A stretch of DNA of 64,000 nucleotides, taken from the NCBI GenBank assembly GCA_016946835.1, contig JACVTC010000080.1, forward strand, positions 770,001 to 834,000. The letters run 5' to 3'. The stretch's first letter is position 1. Every line of letters begins with the position of its first letter. The position numbers and the translations under genes are program-made. Positions 25,925 through 37,856 of the stretch are shown here, piece after piece. Source of the DNA: Neocallimastix lanati (nom. inval.). Its lineage: Eukaryota > Neocallimastigomycota > Neocallimastigomycetes > Neocallimastigales > Neocallimastigaceae. The notes beneath the pieces are model-generated. The model did not search any database and was not told the DNA's origin. It saw only the letters and a list, made by a program, of their open reading frames with translations.

Positions 25925-28900
25925 ATGTCTTCTTCATCAAACGATTTTCATTTTAATGGCGATTCAGCTAAGCTCAAGGGATTTTTAGCTTATGTTGGGT
26001 TAGCCATTGCTCTTCGTCCTGAATATTTCACCAATGATCCGTTAAAAGTAGCTTATACCATCACTTTGTTAAGAGATGAAGCTATGGATTGGGCTGCAGA
26101 CTTGATGAATGAAAATAACCCAGTCCTTGACGATTTTAACGCTTTCATTGAACTTATGAAGGATAGATTCAGTGACGTAGATGCAGTTTTTAATTGTAAT
26201 CAAGCTCTTATGCATATTAAGCAAAAAGCATATGGTAAAGTCACTGATTACAATAATGAATTCCGTAGGCTTTCGGAAAAAACGGACTGGAATGAATTTG
26301 CCTTAATGGATGTTTATATTGAAGGATTGCTACCAAGACTTCAAGAAAGAGTAATTAGTTTGTTCCCTCCTCCTGCCAAATTAAGTGAACTAATGCGAAT
26401 TACCAATCGTATAGATCATCAAATGACTCGATTCGCAACGATCAACAATTACAATTCTAGAAATAACAGTAATAATAATAATAATTCTCGTAATAATAGG
26501 AAGTATTTTAGATTTAACTCTAGTAATAATAGAAACGCCAATTCAAATTCTTTTTTCAAATCAAATAATGATTCATATTACTCTCATTTATCCCCTGAAG
26601 AAAGAGCAAGAAGAATTAAAGAAGGGCTTTGTCTATATTGTGGACAATCAGGCCATAAGTTAATAAATTGTCCAAAGAGAGCAAATAAACCTGGCTCCTC
26701 CCATATGGCTAGATCTAATTCTTCTAAGAAATTTAATAAAGATTGTATTATTAAGTGTTCCTTTAACTACAAAAATAAATGGATTAAAGCTAAGGCTCTT
26801 ATAGATTCCGGCTCCGACTTGAATCTTATGGATAGTAATTTTGCTAAAATTAATAATTTTAAGCTTGTACATGATAATTTAGAAGCTGATAACATTACTG
26901 GTATTGGTGGTGGCAAAGACGTTGTTGGTAAAACTATACCAATATTATTTAAAGTTAGTAACCTTCAGGTCTTAACAGAATTTTTTGTTATTGATTTGAA
27001 CGACAAATTTGAGTGCTTAATTGGTTCTAGATTTCTTAAAGAAAATAAATCATCAATTGATTTCAACAATAATATTTTAAGCTTTTGCAATAGTAATAAC
27101 AATGCGTCAGATTCTTCCTTTGTTGAATCAGTACCTTCGACCTCGGTTAACTCTACTTCACTTTCTCTTACTTCGAATACTTCCGACTCTATCTCTTCGA
27201 AACCAACCTATTCCAGTTCATGCACCCCTAATAATTCTTTGTTTGATAATTCTTCTATTTCTCCTTCAGTGTTGAAGAATTCAATTGCCTCTTCCCCAAA
27301 CATGGATACTCCAAATAAAACACTTCCCGCCATTTATCTAGAATTCTCTGATGTATTTAGTGAAGAAGAAGCTAAAATCTTACCTCCTCATTCTAGTTTT
27401 GATTGTGCTATTGACCTTAAACCTAATACTAAGTTATATTATAGTGCAATTTATCCCCTTACAATTCCCGAAGAAATAGCTTTAGAAAAAATTATTAAAG
27501 ACTATTTAAAATACGGTTTTATTGTTAGGTCAAAATCAGAAGCTGGTCATCCAATTTTATTTGCTCCAAAAGATAATGGTGAGTTACGTATGTGTATTGA
27601 TCTTAGGAAACTTAATGAAATCACCATTAGAGATAGTTATCCTATGCCTTTAACAACTGTTATTTTTAATAAAGCTCCTGGTCATAAGTATTACTCAAAG
27701 CTTGATTTAAAATCTGCTTACTTCCAAATTCGTATCAGGTCTGGAGATGAATACAAAACAGCTTTTGTATGTAGCTTAGGACACTTTGAATTTAGAGTTA
27801 TGCCTTTCGGTTTCAAGAATGCACCTGCCTGTTTTCAAAGAATGATTGATACTGCATTAAGTGACTATTTAGGTAAATTTTGTTATGCCTATAATGACGA
27901 TATTATCATTTTTTCTGATGATCTTTCTGAACATCATTTACACGTTAAAAAAGTACTATTACAACTTAGGAAATTTCATTTACATGTTAACCTTGAAAAA
28001 TGTGAGTTTGATAAGTTCGAAGTTAAATTTTTAGGATATTATGTATCTTCAGATGGTCTTAAGATGGATATTAAGAAAGTCTCAGCTATTTTAGATTGGC
28101 CTGCTCCAACTACAGTTAAAGAAGTTCAATCGTTTCTTGGCCTAGCCAATTTCTACAGACGCTTTATAAAAAATTTTGCTAAAATTGCTTATCCTCTTAA
28201 TAAACTTACAAGAAAAAATGTTCCTTTTGTTTGGTCAAAAGATGCTAATGACTCCTTTGAACTTCTTAAACGTTCTTTTACTTCTGCTCCTATCCTTATT
28301 CCTGCTGATCCTAATTCTCAATTTTTTGTTGAAACGGATGCAAGTAATTTTGCGCTTGGATGTATTTTATCCCAAGTTAGCTTTAAAGATAATAAGCTTC
28401 ATCCAATTGCTTTCTATTCTAGAGCTTTTACCTCTGCTGAATGCAATTATCCAATTTATGATAAAGAGTTACTTGCTATTAAGACTGCTTTTGAAACTTG
28501 GAGGTACTATTTAGAAGGCGCTAAGAATACTATTAAAGTTCTTACTGATCATAGAAATCTACTCTACTTTAAGAAACCAGAACAGCTTTCACAACGTTTA
28601 ATTAGATGGTCAATGTTCTTTACTCGATTTGACTTTCAAATTGAGTATCGTCCAGGTTCTCGCGGTGGTAAGCCAGATGCTTTATCTCGCCGTCCTGATT
28701 ATGATAATCATGAACCTGCTAAACCTTACCAAGTACTTAAACCGGAAAATTTTTGTTTTACTTCAAGTATCTCTATTGAATCAAATCTACAAGATGAAAT
28801 TAAAAAGTGTTACTCCAAGGATCCTTTCTTTAATAATGTTAAGATATATTTTGAAAAGCCTTCTGCTAATGAGAAACCCATTGCTTCGGTTGATCTCCTT

Positions 28901-30253
28901 TCGTTCTCCAATGGTATTCTTTTATATGACAATCTTATTTATATTCCTGAATGCCTTAGATTTAAAATTCTTTGTTCTTGTCACGATTCTCCTACTGCTG
29001 GCCACTTTGGCATAAATAAAACCTCTGACTTAGTTTCTAGAAATTATTGGTGGCCTGGTATGCATAAGGATATTAAAAAATATATTCGTACTTGTAATGT
29101 GTGCTGCGCTTCAAAAGCTCCTCGTCATAAACCTTACGGTTTACTTAAATCTTTACCCATTGGCAATAATCCTTGGGAATCAATTTCAATGGATTTTATA
29201 ACAGATCTTCCCTCTTCCAATGGTATGTCTTGTATTCTTGTCGTAGTTGATCGCTTTACGAAGATGGCTCATTTTGTTCCCTTTAAATCAGTTCCCTCTG
29301 CTGAGGATTGTGCTGAACAATTTCTTAATTCTATTTTCAAACTTCATGGTCTACCAAAGGATATTGTGTCGGATAGAGGTACTCAGTTTACTTCTAAATT
29401 TTGGAATAGATTATTTAATTTACTTCATGTTGATCTTTGTTTATCATCTGCTCATCATCAGCAAACTAATGGTCAAACGGAGAGGGTAAACGTAATACTT
29501 GAACAATACTTAAGATGTTATGTTAATTATCAACAAAATAATTGGATGGAATATTTATCTCTTGCAGAATTTGCTTACAATAACACAATACAAGAATCTG
29601 CAAATGCTACTCCTTTCTTTCTTAATTATGGGTTCAATCCTAAATTTGATCCTTCTACTCCAGATGTTTCTATTGTCCCTCGTGCTGAAATTATTGCTAA
29701 AGACCTAAAAGAATTAAGAAATGTACTTAAAGAAAATCTTCAAAGTGCAGTTAATTTTCAAAAAAAATATTATGATGATAAACATATGTCTCCGCCTGAG
29801 TTTAAAGTTGGCTCAAAAGTTTGGCTGTTAAGGAATGATTTAATAAATAATAAAAAAGGTAAACTTGCTCCTAAGAAATCTGGTCCATTTACTATTTTAA
29901 AGAAAATTTCAGATGTAAGTTATAAATTAAAGTTACCAAACTCTTTTAGGGTCTTTCCAGTTTTCCACGTTTCACTTCTTGAGCCAGCCTATGAAAATGA
30001 ATTTACAGAAAGAAATATCCCAACTCCAAAACCTATTATACTTAATGGAGAAAAAGAATATGAGGTTGAATCTATTCTTGATTCAAAGAAATTTCATAAC
30101 AAAATTAAATATTTAATTCATTGGAAAGGTTATGATGATTCTGAAAACTCATGGGAACCTTTTGAGAATCTTCATTGCAATAAACTTCTTGCCGAATTCC
30201 ACAAGAAGTTTCCAAATAAACCAAAACCTAAGACGTCTGGAATCCGTCTCTAA
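25925..30253 (+). CDS. gypsy Gag-Pol polyprotein with chromodomain, 1442 aa
   Basis: Single frame, no gag/pol frameshift. Order: Gag core (about 1-180); Asn-rich spacer; zinc knuckle CLYCGQSGHKLINC (236-249); aspartic protease with LIDSGSDLNLM (catalytic D294); reverse transcriptase with catalytic D594 (LDLKSAYFQIR) and Y656-N-D-D (AYNDDIIIFS); RNase H (ETDASNFALG, D805; YDKELLAI; LTDHRNL); integrase zinc finger (H1020, H1027, C-x2-C in TCNVCC); and integrase core D1090 (MDFITD), D1150 (SDRGTQF), E1186 (GQTERVN) with exactly 35 residues between the last two. A chromodomain spans about 1379-1430 (YEVESILDSKK, YLIHWKGY, SWEPFENL). All catalytic residues are present. The enzyme set supports reverse transcription and integration; the chromodomain probably directs integration to particular chromatin. 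The start is the first ATG after the A-tract, and the frame has no upstream Met. Confidence 0.96.
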   Translation: MSSSSNDFHFNGDSAKLKGFLAYVGLAIALRPEYFTNDPLKVAYTITLLRDEAMDWAADLMNENNPVLDDFNAFIELMKDRFSDVDAVFNCNQALMHIKQKAYGKVTDYNNEFRRLSEKTDWNEFALMDVYIEGLLPRLQERVISLFPPPAKLSELMRITNRIDHQMTRFATINNYNSRNNSNNNNNSRNNRKYFRFNSSNNRNANSNSFFKSNNDSYYSHLSPEERARRIKEGLCLYCGQSGHKLINCPKRANKPGSSHMARSNSSKKFNKDCIIKCSFNYKNKWIKAKALIDSGSDLNLMDSNFAKINNFKLVHDNLEADNITGIGGGKDVVGKTIPILFKVSNLQVLTEFFVIDLNDKFECLIGSRFLKENKSSIDFNNNILSFCNSNNNASDSSFVESVPSTSVNSTSLSLTSNTSDSISSKPTYSSSCTPNNSLFDNSSISPSVLKNSIASSPNMDTPNKTLPAIYLEFSDVFSEEEAKILPPHSSFDCAIDLKPNTKLYYSAIYPLTIPEEIALEKIIKDYLKYGFIVRSKSEAGHPILFAPKDNGELRMCIDLRKLNEITIRDSYPMPLTTVIFNKAPGHKYYSKLDLKSAYFQIRIRSGDEYKTAFVCSLGHFEFRVMPFGFKNAPACFQRMIDTALSDYLGKFCYAYNDDIIIFSDDLSEHHLHVKKVLLQLRKFHLHVNLEKCEFDKFEVKFLGYYVSSDGLKMDIKKVSAILDWPAPTTVKEVQSFLGLANFYRRFIKNFAKIAYPLNKLTRKNVPFVWSKDANDSFELLKRSFTSAPILIPADPNSQFFVETDASNFALGCILSQVSFKDNKLHPIAFYSRAFTSAECNYPIYDKELLAIKTAFETWRYYLEGAKNTIKVLTDHRNLLYFKKPEQLSQRLIRWSMFFTRFDFQIEYRPGSRGGKPDALSRRPDYDNHEPAKPYQVLKPENFCFTSSISIESNLQDEIKKCYSKDPFFNNVKIYFEKPSANEKPIASVDLLSFSNGILLYDNLIYIPECLRFKILCSCHDSPTAGHFGINKTSDLVSRNYWWPGMHKDIKKYIRTCNVCCASKAPRHKPYGLLKSLPIGNNPWESISMDFITDLPSSNGMSCILVVVDRFTKMAHFVPFKSVPSAEDCAEQFLNSIFKLHGLPKDIVSDRGTQFTSKFWNRLFNLLHVDLCLSSAHHQQTNGQTERVNVILEQYLRCYVNYQQNNWMEYLSLAEFAYNNTIQESANATPFFLNYGFNPKFDPSTPDVSIVPRAEIIAKDLKELRNVLKENLQSAVNFQKKYYDDKHMSPPEFKVGSKVWLLRNDLINNKKGKLAPKKSGPFTILKKISDVSYKLKLPNSFRVFPVFHVSLLEPAYENEFTERNIPTPKPIILNGEKEYEVESILDSKKFHNKIKYLIHWKGYDDSENSWEPFENLHCNKLLAEFHKKFPNKPKPKTSGIRL

Positions 30254-30262
30254 GGGAGAGAG
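30252..30262 (+). other. gypsy polypurine tract
   Basis: AAGGGAGAGAG lies one base before the 3' LTR and overlaps the gag-pol stop region, the expected plus-strand primer. Confidence 0.8.
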
Positions 30263-30263
30263 T

Positions 30264-30905
30264 TATAACAGAATTAATAATTACAATTATTTTATTATTT
30301 TAATATTTAGTATTATTTTTCAATAAAGTTTTAAAACAAATAATTAAATTTAAAAAATATTATTTCTGGTATAGTTGTTAGTAACTAATACCATGAATCA
30401 AACTACTTAGGGTTCGATTCACATTTATTATTATTTTATAGTTTTATTCTAAAAAATATCTAGAAGATTCTTTATAGTTCAAAAAATTACTAGAATTTCT
30501 TGATAATTCTTGTGTTTAATTAATTAAAATTTATTCTATTAAATTCTTAATTCTATTGTTTTCTATTTTTTCTAAATTTTTCGATTTTTAAGAACTTTTT
30601 AGAAACTTTTATTTTTATTTTTTAATAACTTTAACTTTTGAAAAAAATATAAATATGAGTAAAATTCTTATTAACAAATATTCTTTTCTTTGTGTTTTTT
30701 ATTTTAATTTTGTTTAGTTAATAAAACTTAATTTTTTAATAAAACTTTTTTTAATATTAATACTATATCAACCCTTGCGGCTTATAGTATTATAATAAAT
30801 ATAATTAATAAAATAATTATAACAAAAAAAAAAAAAAATAAATAAAAAATAAAATAATTTTTGTTTTTTTGAGTGTTATTATATTTATTATAATATTTTG
30901 TTATA
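30264..30905 (+). repeat. gypsy 3' LTR (642 bp)
   Basis: Same termini as the 5' LTR. Contains the imperfect palindrome at 30368-30392 (GGTAT...ATACC), most of which is deleted in the 5' copy. Its B-box-like GGTTCGATTCA is shared with the left LTR. Confidence 0.93.
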
Positions 30906-30910
30906 GTAAA
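30906..30910. repeat. right target-site duplication GTAAA
   Basis: Second copy of the 5-bp target duplication; see 24090-24094. Confidence 0.93.
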
Positions 30911-31266
30911 CATGTTAATTTATTATTTTTATTATATTTCCTAAAGAGGCATTTGTCAGTTTTGTATTTTCTAAAACCTATACTTACTAAGTAATGTAAT
31001 ATTTCATTATACCTCATTCTTCCAGCTTGTTTTAAACCATAAAGAGCTTTTTTAAGTAGCCAGAATTTATTAGTATTAAAATTTTTATCACCATAAGGAA
31101 TCTTTGTATAAATCTTTTCTCCAAAATCTGCATTCAAGTAAGCAGCTTTTATATCCAATTGTTTCAAATCCCAATTGAACTTTGATGCAAAAGCGATCGT
31201 AAGTCTTAGACTGTCTGCTTGGACTGTTAGGGAGTATGTCTCTATAAAATCTTCTCCAGTAACTTG

Positions 31267-31290
<24 letters not shown>
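30911..31290 (-). pseudogene. copia reverse transcriptase, N-terminal half
   Basis: Overlapping frames at 31273-31088 and 31167-30901 give the palm and fingers: LKQLDIKAAYLNADFGEKIY with the first catalytic Asp, then KALYGLKQAGR. The frame runs into the gypsy insertion two or three residues before YVDD. Frame changes near 31150 and a stop near 31268 show the copy was already degenerating, whether or not the insertion itself killed it. Confidence 0.9.
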
Positions 31291-32106
<816 letters not shown>

Positions 32107-32575
32107 AAAATAAACATCTCTTGAAGTAACTATAGAGTTAGTAGAAATATCTAAAATTTTGTAGCCAAGAGAGTCAGGTGCATATCCTAAAAATATATCA
32201 GGTTTATAGTTATTGTCAAATTTATTCGTTTTGTGATTGTTAAGAAAAATGCTTTACATCCAAAAACTTTAAGATGAGAAATATCAACTGATTTATTGAA
32301 AAATAATTCATTTGGAATTTTATTATTAATACTCTGATGTGGATTCAAGTTATAGAGGCAGCACAAAGAATAGCGGAATCCCAAAACTTGTAGGGTAGCT
32401 TAGCAGAGTTTAATAGAGTAGATGCGCAACGATTAAGTGTTTGATTTTAGCTTTCAGCACGACCATTTTGTTGTTGGTAATCAGGAACTGAATGAATGAA
32501 ATTAATGCCAAAATTTTCTAAATAGGTAGTTAAAATTTTGTTGATATACTCAGTACCATTGTCAGAATTGAATTT
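32107..32575 (-). pseudogene. copia integrase core fragment
   Basis: The minus strand reads FNSDNGTEYINKIL, then VPDYQQQNGRAES, which hold the second Asp and the Glu of the D,D-35-E core. Next come KLPYKFWDSAI and, after a frameshift near 32365, CCLYNLNPHQSINNKIPNE and HLKVFGCKAF, then FLGYAPDSLGYK. The first Asp and the zinc-binding N-terminus are gone, lost with the deletion next to gag. A stop follows the Glu motif. Confidence 0.88.
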
Positions 32576-33200
32576 ATACCAATTCTATCTAATTCATTTA
32601 CTGCAAATAAAAGTTTAGGATCCTCATCAAAAGGAATTCTTTTTAGTTTATTAGATTCAAATTTATATTGTTCGAAAAGATTGTTTAATTCATTATTATA
32701 TTGAATATAGTCATTGCTTATTAACTTAAGAAGATTAATAATTTTATATTCAAGAATATTTAATAGTGCTTGGCCAGATTGATAGAAACGGTTTTTTAAT
32801 CTATCAATCATATTATAAACAGTTTTACATCCTCGTAAATATTCTTGGTTTGATTTTTCTAAACTATTTATTATGATAGATTGAACAGTATTGTCCGATT
32901 TTATTTGACCTCTGTTTATATTTGAATATTGATTTCTTTTTCAATATAAATATCTAAATCACTGGCACTGAAATGTCTCTTTAAAGGCTCATACCAATCT
33001 AAGAAATTTTCTTTATTTAATACGAAATCTTTAATTTCAAAAACAGATTTAGTTAAATTTCCATAATATTTATTTATGATAATCCTTTTATCATTGGAAA
33101 TCGATTCATTGTCCTTATTATCAGTTGGATTCGATGAACTCGAACTCTCTTCAATATGATTATTATTGTTATTCTTTCTTTTAGCCATTCTTTGAAACAT
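32530..33200 (-). pseudogene. copia gag remnant
   Basis: Starts at an ATG at 33200 (MFQRMAKRKNNNN), followed by an acidic Ser-rich region and VLNKENFLDWYEPLKRHF, typical of copia Gag. After a frame change at about 32916 it continues MIDRLKNRFYQSGQALLN and DPKLLFAVNELD. The zinc knuckle and protease are missing because the frame jumps directly toward integrase. A related partial copy lies at 54208-54755 on the + strand. Confidence 0.85.
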
Positions 33201-33292
33201 TAATATAAAAAATAATTAATTATATTATAAAGTCATTAAAATCATTAAAACGTTTAAAAATTAAAATTAATAATAGGTCTCTTGATATATGA

Positions 33293-33303
33293 GACTCTTA
33301 ATC
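33293..33303 (-). other. copia primer-binding site matching a tRNA-Lys(CUU) anticodon arm
   Basis: The 11 bases directly inside the 5' LTR read GATTAAGAGTC on the minus strand. Their complement, GACUCUUAAUC, is exactly an anticodon loop CU-CUU-AA with closing pairs G-C and A-U, as in eukaryotic tRNA-Lys(CUU). Copia-type elements are known to prime from internally cleaved (half) tRNAs; the tRNA identity here is inferred. The same site follows the LTR of the second copy at 54104-54114. Confidence 0.65.
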
Positions 33304-33546
33304 TGTTAAGGAGTCAATATAAGATATGATGTGTACACAACAAAATGTATTATTATTCAATTAAAATTTATTTATTATTTATTAATTTTTATGATTTAAT
33401 AAAGTATTTAAAAGACTCCAAATATTAATTTCATAAAAAAAATTTTCTTTTTATATTTTACATACAAATTATTACTTTATCAAATATTATAAATATTTAT
33501 AATACTTTAAAGTAAAAAAGTTTAAACATTATGTTGAACTTTAACA
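33304..33546 (-). repeat. copia 5' LTR
   Basis: 243 bp, TGTTAA...TTAACA, about 5% diverged from the copy at 22785-23027. Confidence 0.9.
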
Positions 33547-35160
<1,614 letters not shown>

Positions 35161-35227
35161 ATTTTTCCTTTACAAGTTTTATCAGTTAAACCCTACTAAC
35201 AAACTTGTTATTCATTTCATCAATACT

Positions 35228-35380
35228 ATGACCTTTGCATTCAATAACATAGAAACTGAGTCTAGTCAAGAGGACAAGCTGCTAGAAAAAGGTGGAAAGT
35301 TTTTTACTAAATTATTTAATAAATCCAATTATATTTTTTTTTTAATTTCTAAGACAATATTTCCTTTTTATTATTTATGA
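35228..35380 (+). pseudogene. small orphan ORF, 50 codons (gene 5' fragment?)
   Basis: ATG at 35228 opens MTFAFNNIETESSQEDKLLE, then KGGKFFTKLFNKSNY, before a T-rich stretch and TGA. The first 33 residues use balanced codons (Glu, Gln, Lys, Gly) unlike the AT noise around them. The preceding 60 bp also has GC-richer, UTR-like character. The last 15 residues look like read-through into AT sequence. It could be the truncated 5' end of a transposed or dead gene, or a true short protein. Family not recognised. Confidence 0.35.
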
Positions 35381-35984
35381 CATATTATTAATATACTTTA
35401 ATATACTTTTCAAATTATAAATTAAATTTTGGTAAATTTATTGGTTGTTAAAGTTTAAGGGTTAAGTTTGTAAATATAAGTAAAACTAAATGTTTGATTT
35501 ATAAAATAATAATAAAAAATTTTATGACAACAGATAAGTTATATAAAGTAATTATTAAAAGCTTTTACAAAAAATTAAATATATAAATAATTAAATGAAC
35601 AATAAAGTTGTTATATGGTAAATTAAAACTAATGAGATATAAAAACTATTAAAAATAAATAAATCTAATAAATAATTAATATTTAATAGTAATAAATAAT
35701 AAGTTGTAACAATTAATTGTAATAAAATATAAAAAATATGTAATTAAATAATATTATAAACATAAAAAAAATAACAAATAATGATAATATGTTATATTAA
35801 TGAATATCGAATATTTATAAATAATTAAAAATGATACATAATAAATAAATATTAATTAATAATAATAGTAAAAATAATAATAGTAAAAATAAGATTAAAA
35901 ATAATTATGATTTTATTATATAAAAGATAATTATTTAATAATAATAATTAAAAAAAAAAAAAATATATTATTTTAAATTGTTTG
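35381..35984. other. AT-rich intergenic
   Basis: A/T-rich, ending in an A-tract and an AT-rich edge of the GC island. No feature seen. Confidence 0.6.
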
Positions 35985-36120
35985 GTTACTACATACTGCT
36001 CACTCCCAACTAATCTCGACAACTCTATGCAGCTCCACTGCGTTCCGTAACCGATCTTCTCGCTTGTTTCCGTGAGCAGTATTGCGTAACGGATTCTTTG
36101 TGTGTTTTCTGGGTTTTAAA
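35985..36120. other. GC-rich island bounded by an 11-bp inverted repeat
   Basis: About 130 bp of near 50% GC in desert. ATACTGCTCAC at 35993-36003 is the exact reverse complement of 36072-36082, leaving a 68-nt loop. CGTAAC occurs twice (36045-36050 and 36085-36090). No protein frame is convincing and it does not match tRNA, 5S rRNA or snRNA patterns that I know. Candidates are a structured non-coding RNA or the tip of a mobile element. Confidence 0.45.
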
Positions 36121-36986
36121 ATCATAGCATTTTTGCATATTTTTGATATAAAAACCATATTGTTGATATATATCTAAAATTTTGAAAGTTTAATCAATAG
36201 ATGATATAGCATAGTTTTTGATAAAAATAAACATAAAAACCAGTATATTTAATTAATAATTTCAAGTTTAGTTAATTCAATGAACAAAACAGCTATGAAA
36301 TACTATGAATGATATAATTTTGATATTGATGATAAAAAAGTAATATATGAAAAAATTATATGTATAATTCATAATTAATAATAATGAAGGTTTAATTATT
36401 ATTATTCTTTTATATTATTATTTTATTAAATAATATTACTAATTATAATATATTTCTTTATTAAATGATAAGTAAAAAAAAAAAAATTACAAAATCAAAG
36501 GATAACTATAATAATGAAAAATATATATTTTTATTTATTTTATTAATTATAAATTATTTTAGTATTCGTAAGATAATAGATATTAACTATTAAAAATATT
36601 TTGTTTAACAATTTTAGGAAAATAATACAAAATTTAATTAATAAAATATTGTAAAAAAAATGAAATAAAAAAATAATAATAAAAAATTTTAGAAAGTATA
36701 AACAATTAAATATATTTAATAATTCATAAATTTATTCCACGTGATTATTAATGCTTTTATTTAATTGATTAAAATTTATATTTTCATATTTTATTATAAA
36801 ATTTAATTACTGATTATATATATTATATTATAAATCTTTAAGTAATATCAAATTTAATTTATTAAATTGAAACAATAATTTATTTTTAATATTCAAGTCA
36901 TTAAAACATTTGTTTCAGTATTTTATTAATTATAATCATATTTTTAATTTACTGATAATATTTGTTTTATATTTCAAATATATAAT

Positions 36987-37110
36987 ATAGTAATTGATAT
37001 TTTTTCGAAGTTAAAAAATCATATCAAATATTAAAATATCAAATATTAAAAAAAACATTATTATAGTAATTGATATTTTTTCGAAGTTAAAAAATCATAT
37101 CAAATATTAA
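36987..37110. repeat. direct repeat, period 76 bp, with internal hairpin
   Basis: ATAGTAATTGATATTTTTTC with its downstream sequence begins at 36987 and again at 37063. Each copy contains an imperfect palindrome, TTGATA...TATCAA, around TTCGAA. Confidence 0.85.
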
Positions 37111-37450
37111 TAAAAACATTATTTATTATTATATAAGAATATTATTATTATTGAAAAAACCATATTAATATCAAAAATCTTTAATAAAATATACAATGAA
37201 ATCTTTTCTTTAAATTTATATTAAAATAAATTTCTCCTATAATTAAAATTTTTCATTAAATAAGGAAAAAAAAAATACTATTTAAAAATAAAGTTTTAAA
37301 AATAAAAATTTTTAAATAAATCATAATTTTTAATATCGTGTATATATTAGATTATCGTGTAACGTTAATGTTATTTGTAATTCTTGTAATGAATAGCCGT
37401 CAATAAAATATTTAATACAAAACTAGAATGTTATATATTTGAAAGTATAA

Positions 37451-37642
37451 TTTATTAATATATCATAAATATAATAAATAGAAAGTATTATATAAAATTT
37501 TATTTAGAAATTTAAAAAAATCTAATTGGATTAAATTGTTTTATTAAAATATATTAAAAATTTATTAATAAATCATATATATAATAAATAGAAAGTATTA
37601 TAATAGATTTTAATAGAAATTAAAAAAATCTAATTGGATTAA
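37451..37642. repeat. direct repeat, period about 110 bp
   Basis: The segment holding ATAATAAATAGAAAGTATTA and TCTAATTGGATTAAA occurs at 37451-37535 and again at 37561-37642, with small differences. It lies 215-400 bp upstream of the transporter start. Confidence 0.85.
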
Positions 37643-37856
37643 ACAATTTAGTAAAGTACTCATGAGTATTTTTATATATCAATGACAATATTTTAATATT
37701 AATATTGATAATATTAGAAAATTTCAATTACCTATAAATACTAAATCAATTTCTTCAAATTTTTTAAAAAAACTAAGTAATTATTATCTAAATAGTAAAT
37801 AATAAAATTAAAAAGGATTAATAATTATAGAAATAGAAAATAAAAAAAATTAAGAA

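Larger units (their letters stand above)
24095..30905 (+). mobile_element. young, apparently intact Ty3/gypsy chromovirus
   Basis: A 6.8-kb element with near-identical LTRs (24095-24716 and 30264-30905), a 1.2-kb leader, one uninterrupted gag-pol frame (25925-30253), a polypurine tract and a 5-bp target duplication. The LTRs differ by a 19-bp deletion in the left copy, A-tract length and a few bases. Together with the open frame this implies recent transposition. Domain order and the C-terminal chromodomain place it with chromoviruses. It has landed inside the reverse-transcriptase gene of an older copia element. Confidence 0.97.
36121..37856. promoter_or_regulatory. upstream region of the sugar transporter with duplicated segments
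   Basis: AT-rich, no gene. It holds two tandem duplications listed separately (36987-37110, period 76; 37451-37642, period 110). The 60 bases before the transporter ATG are A-rich (AAAAAAATTAAGAAATG), the usual context for translation starts in such genomes. Confidence 0.45.

Noticed and set aside
28176-29708. Several Leu-rich + strand frames in the gypsy region
   Set aside because: Out-of-frame shadows of the 1442-codon gag-pol frame.
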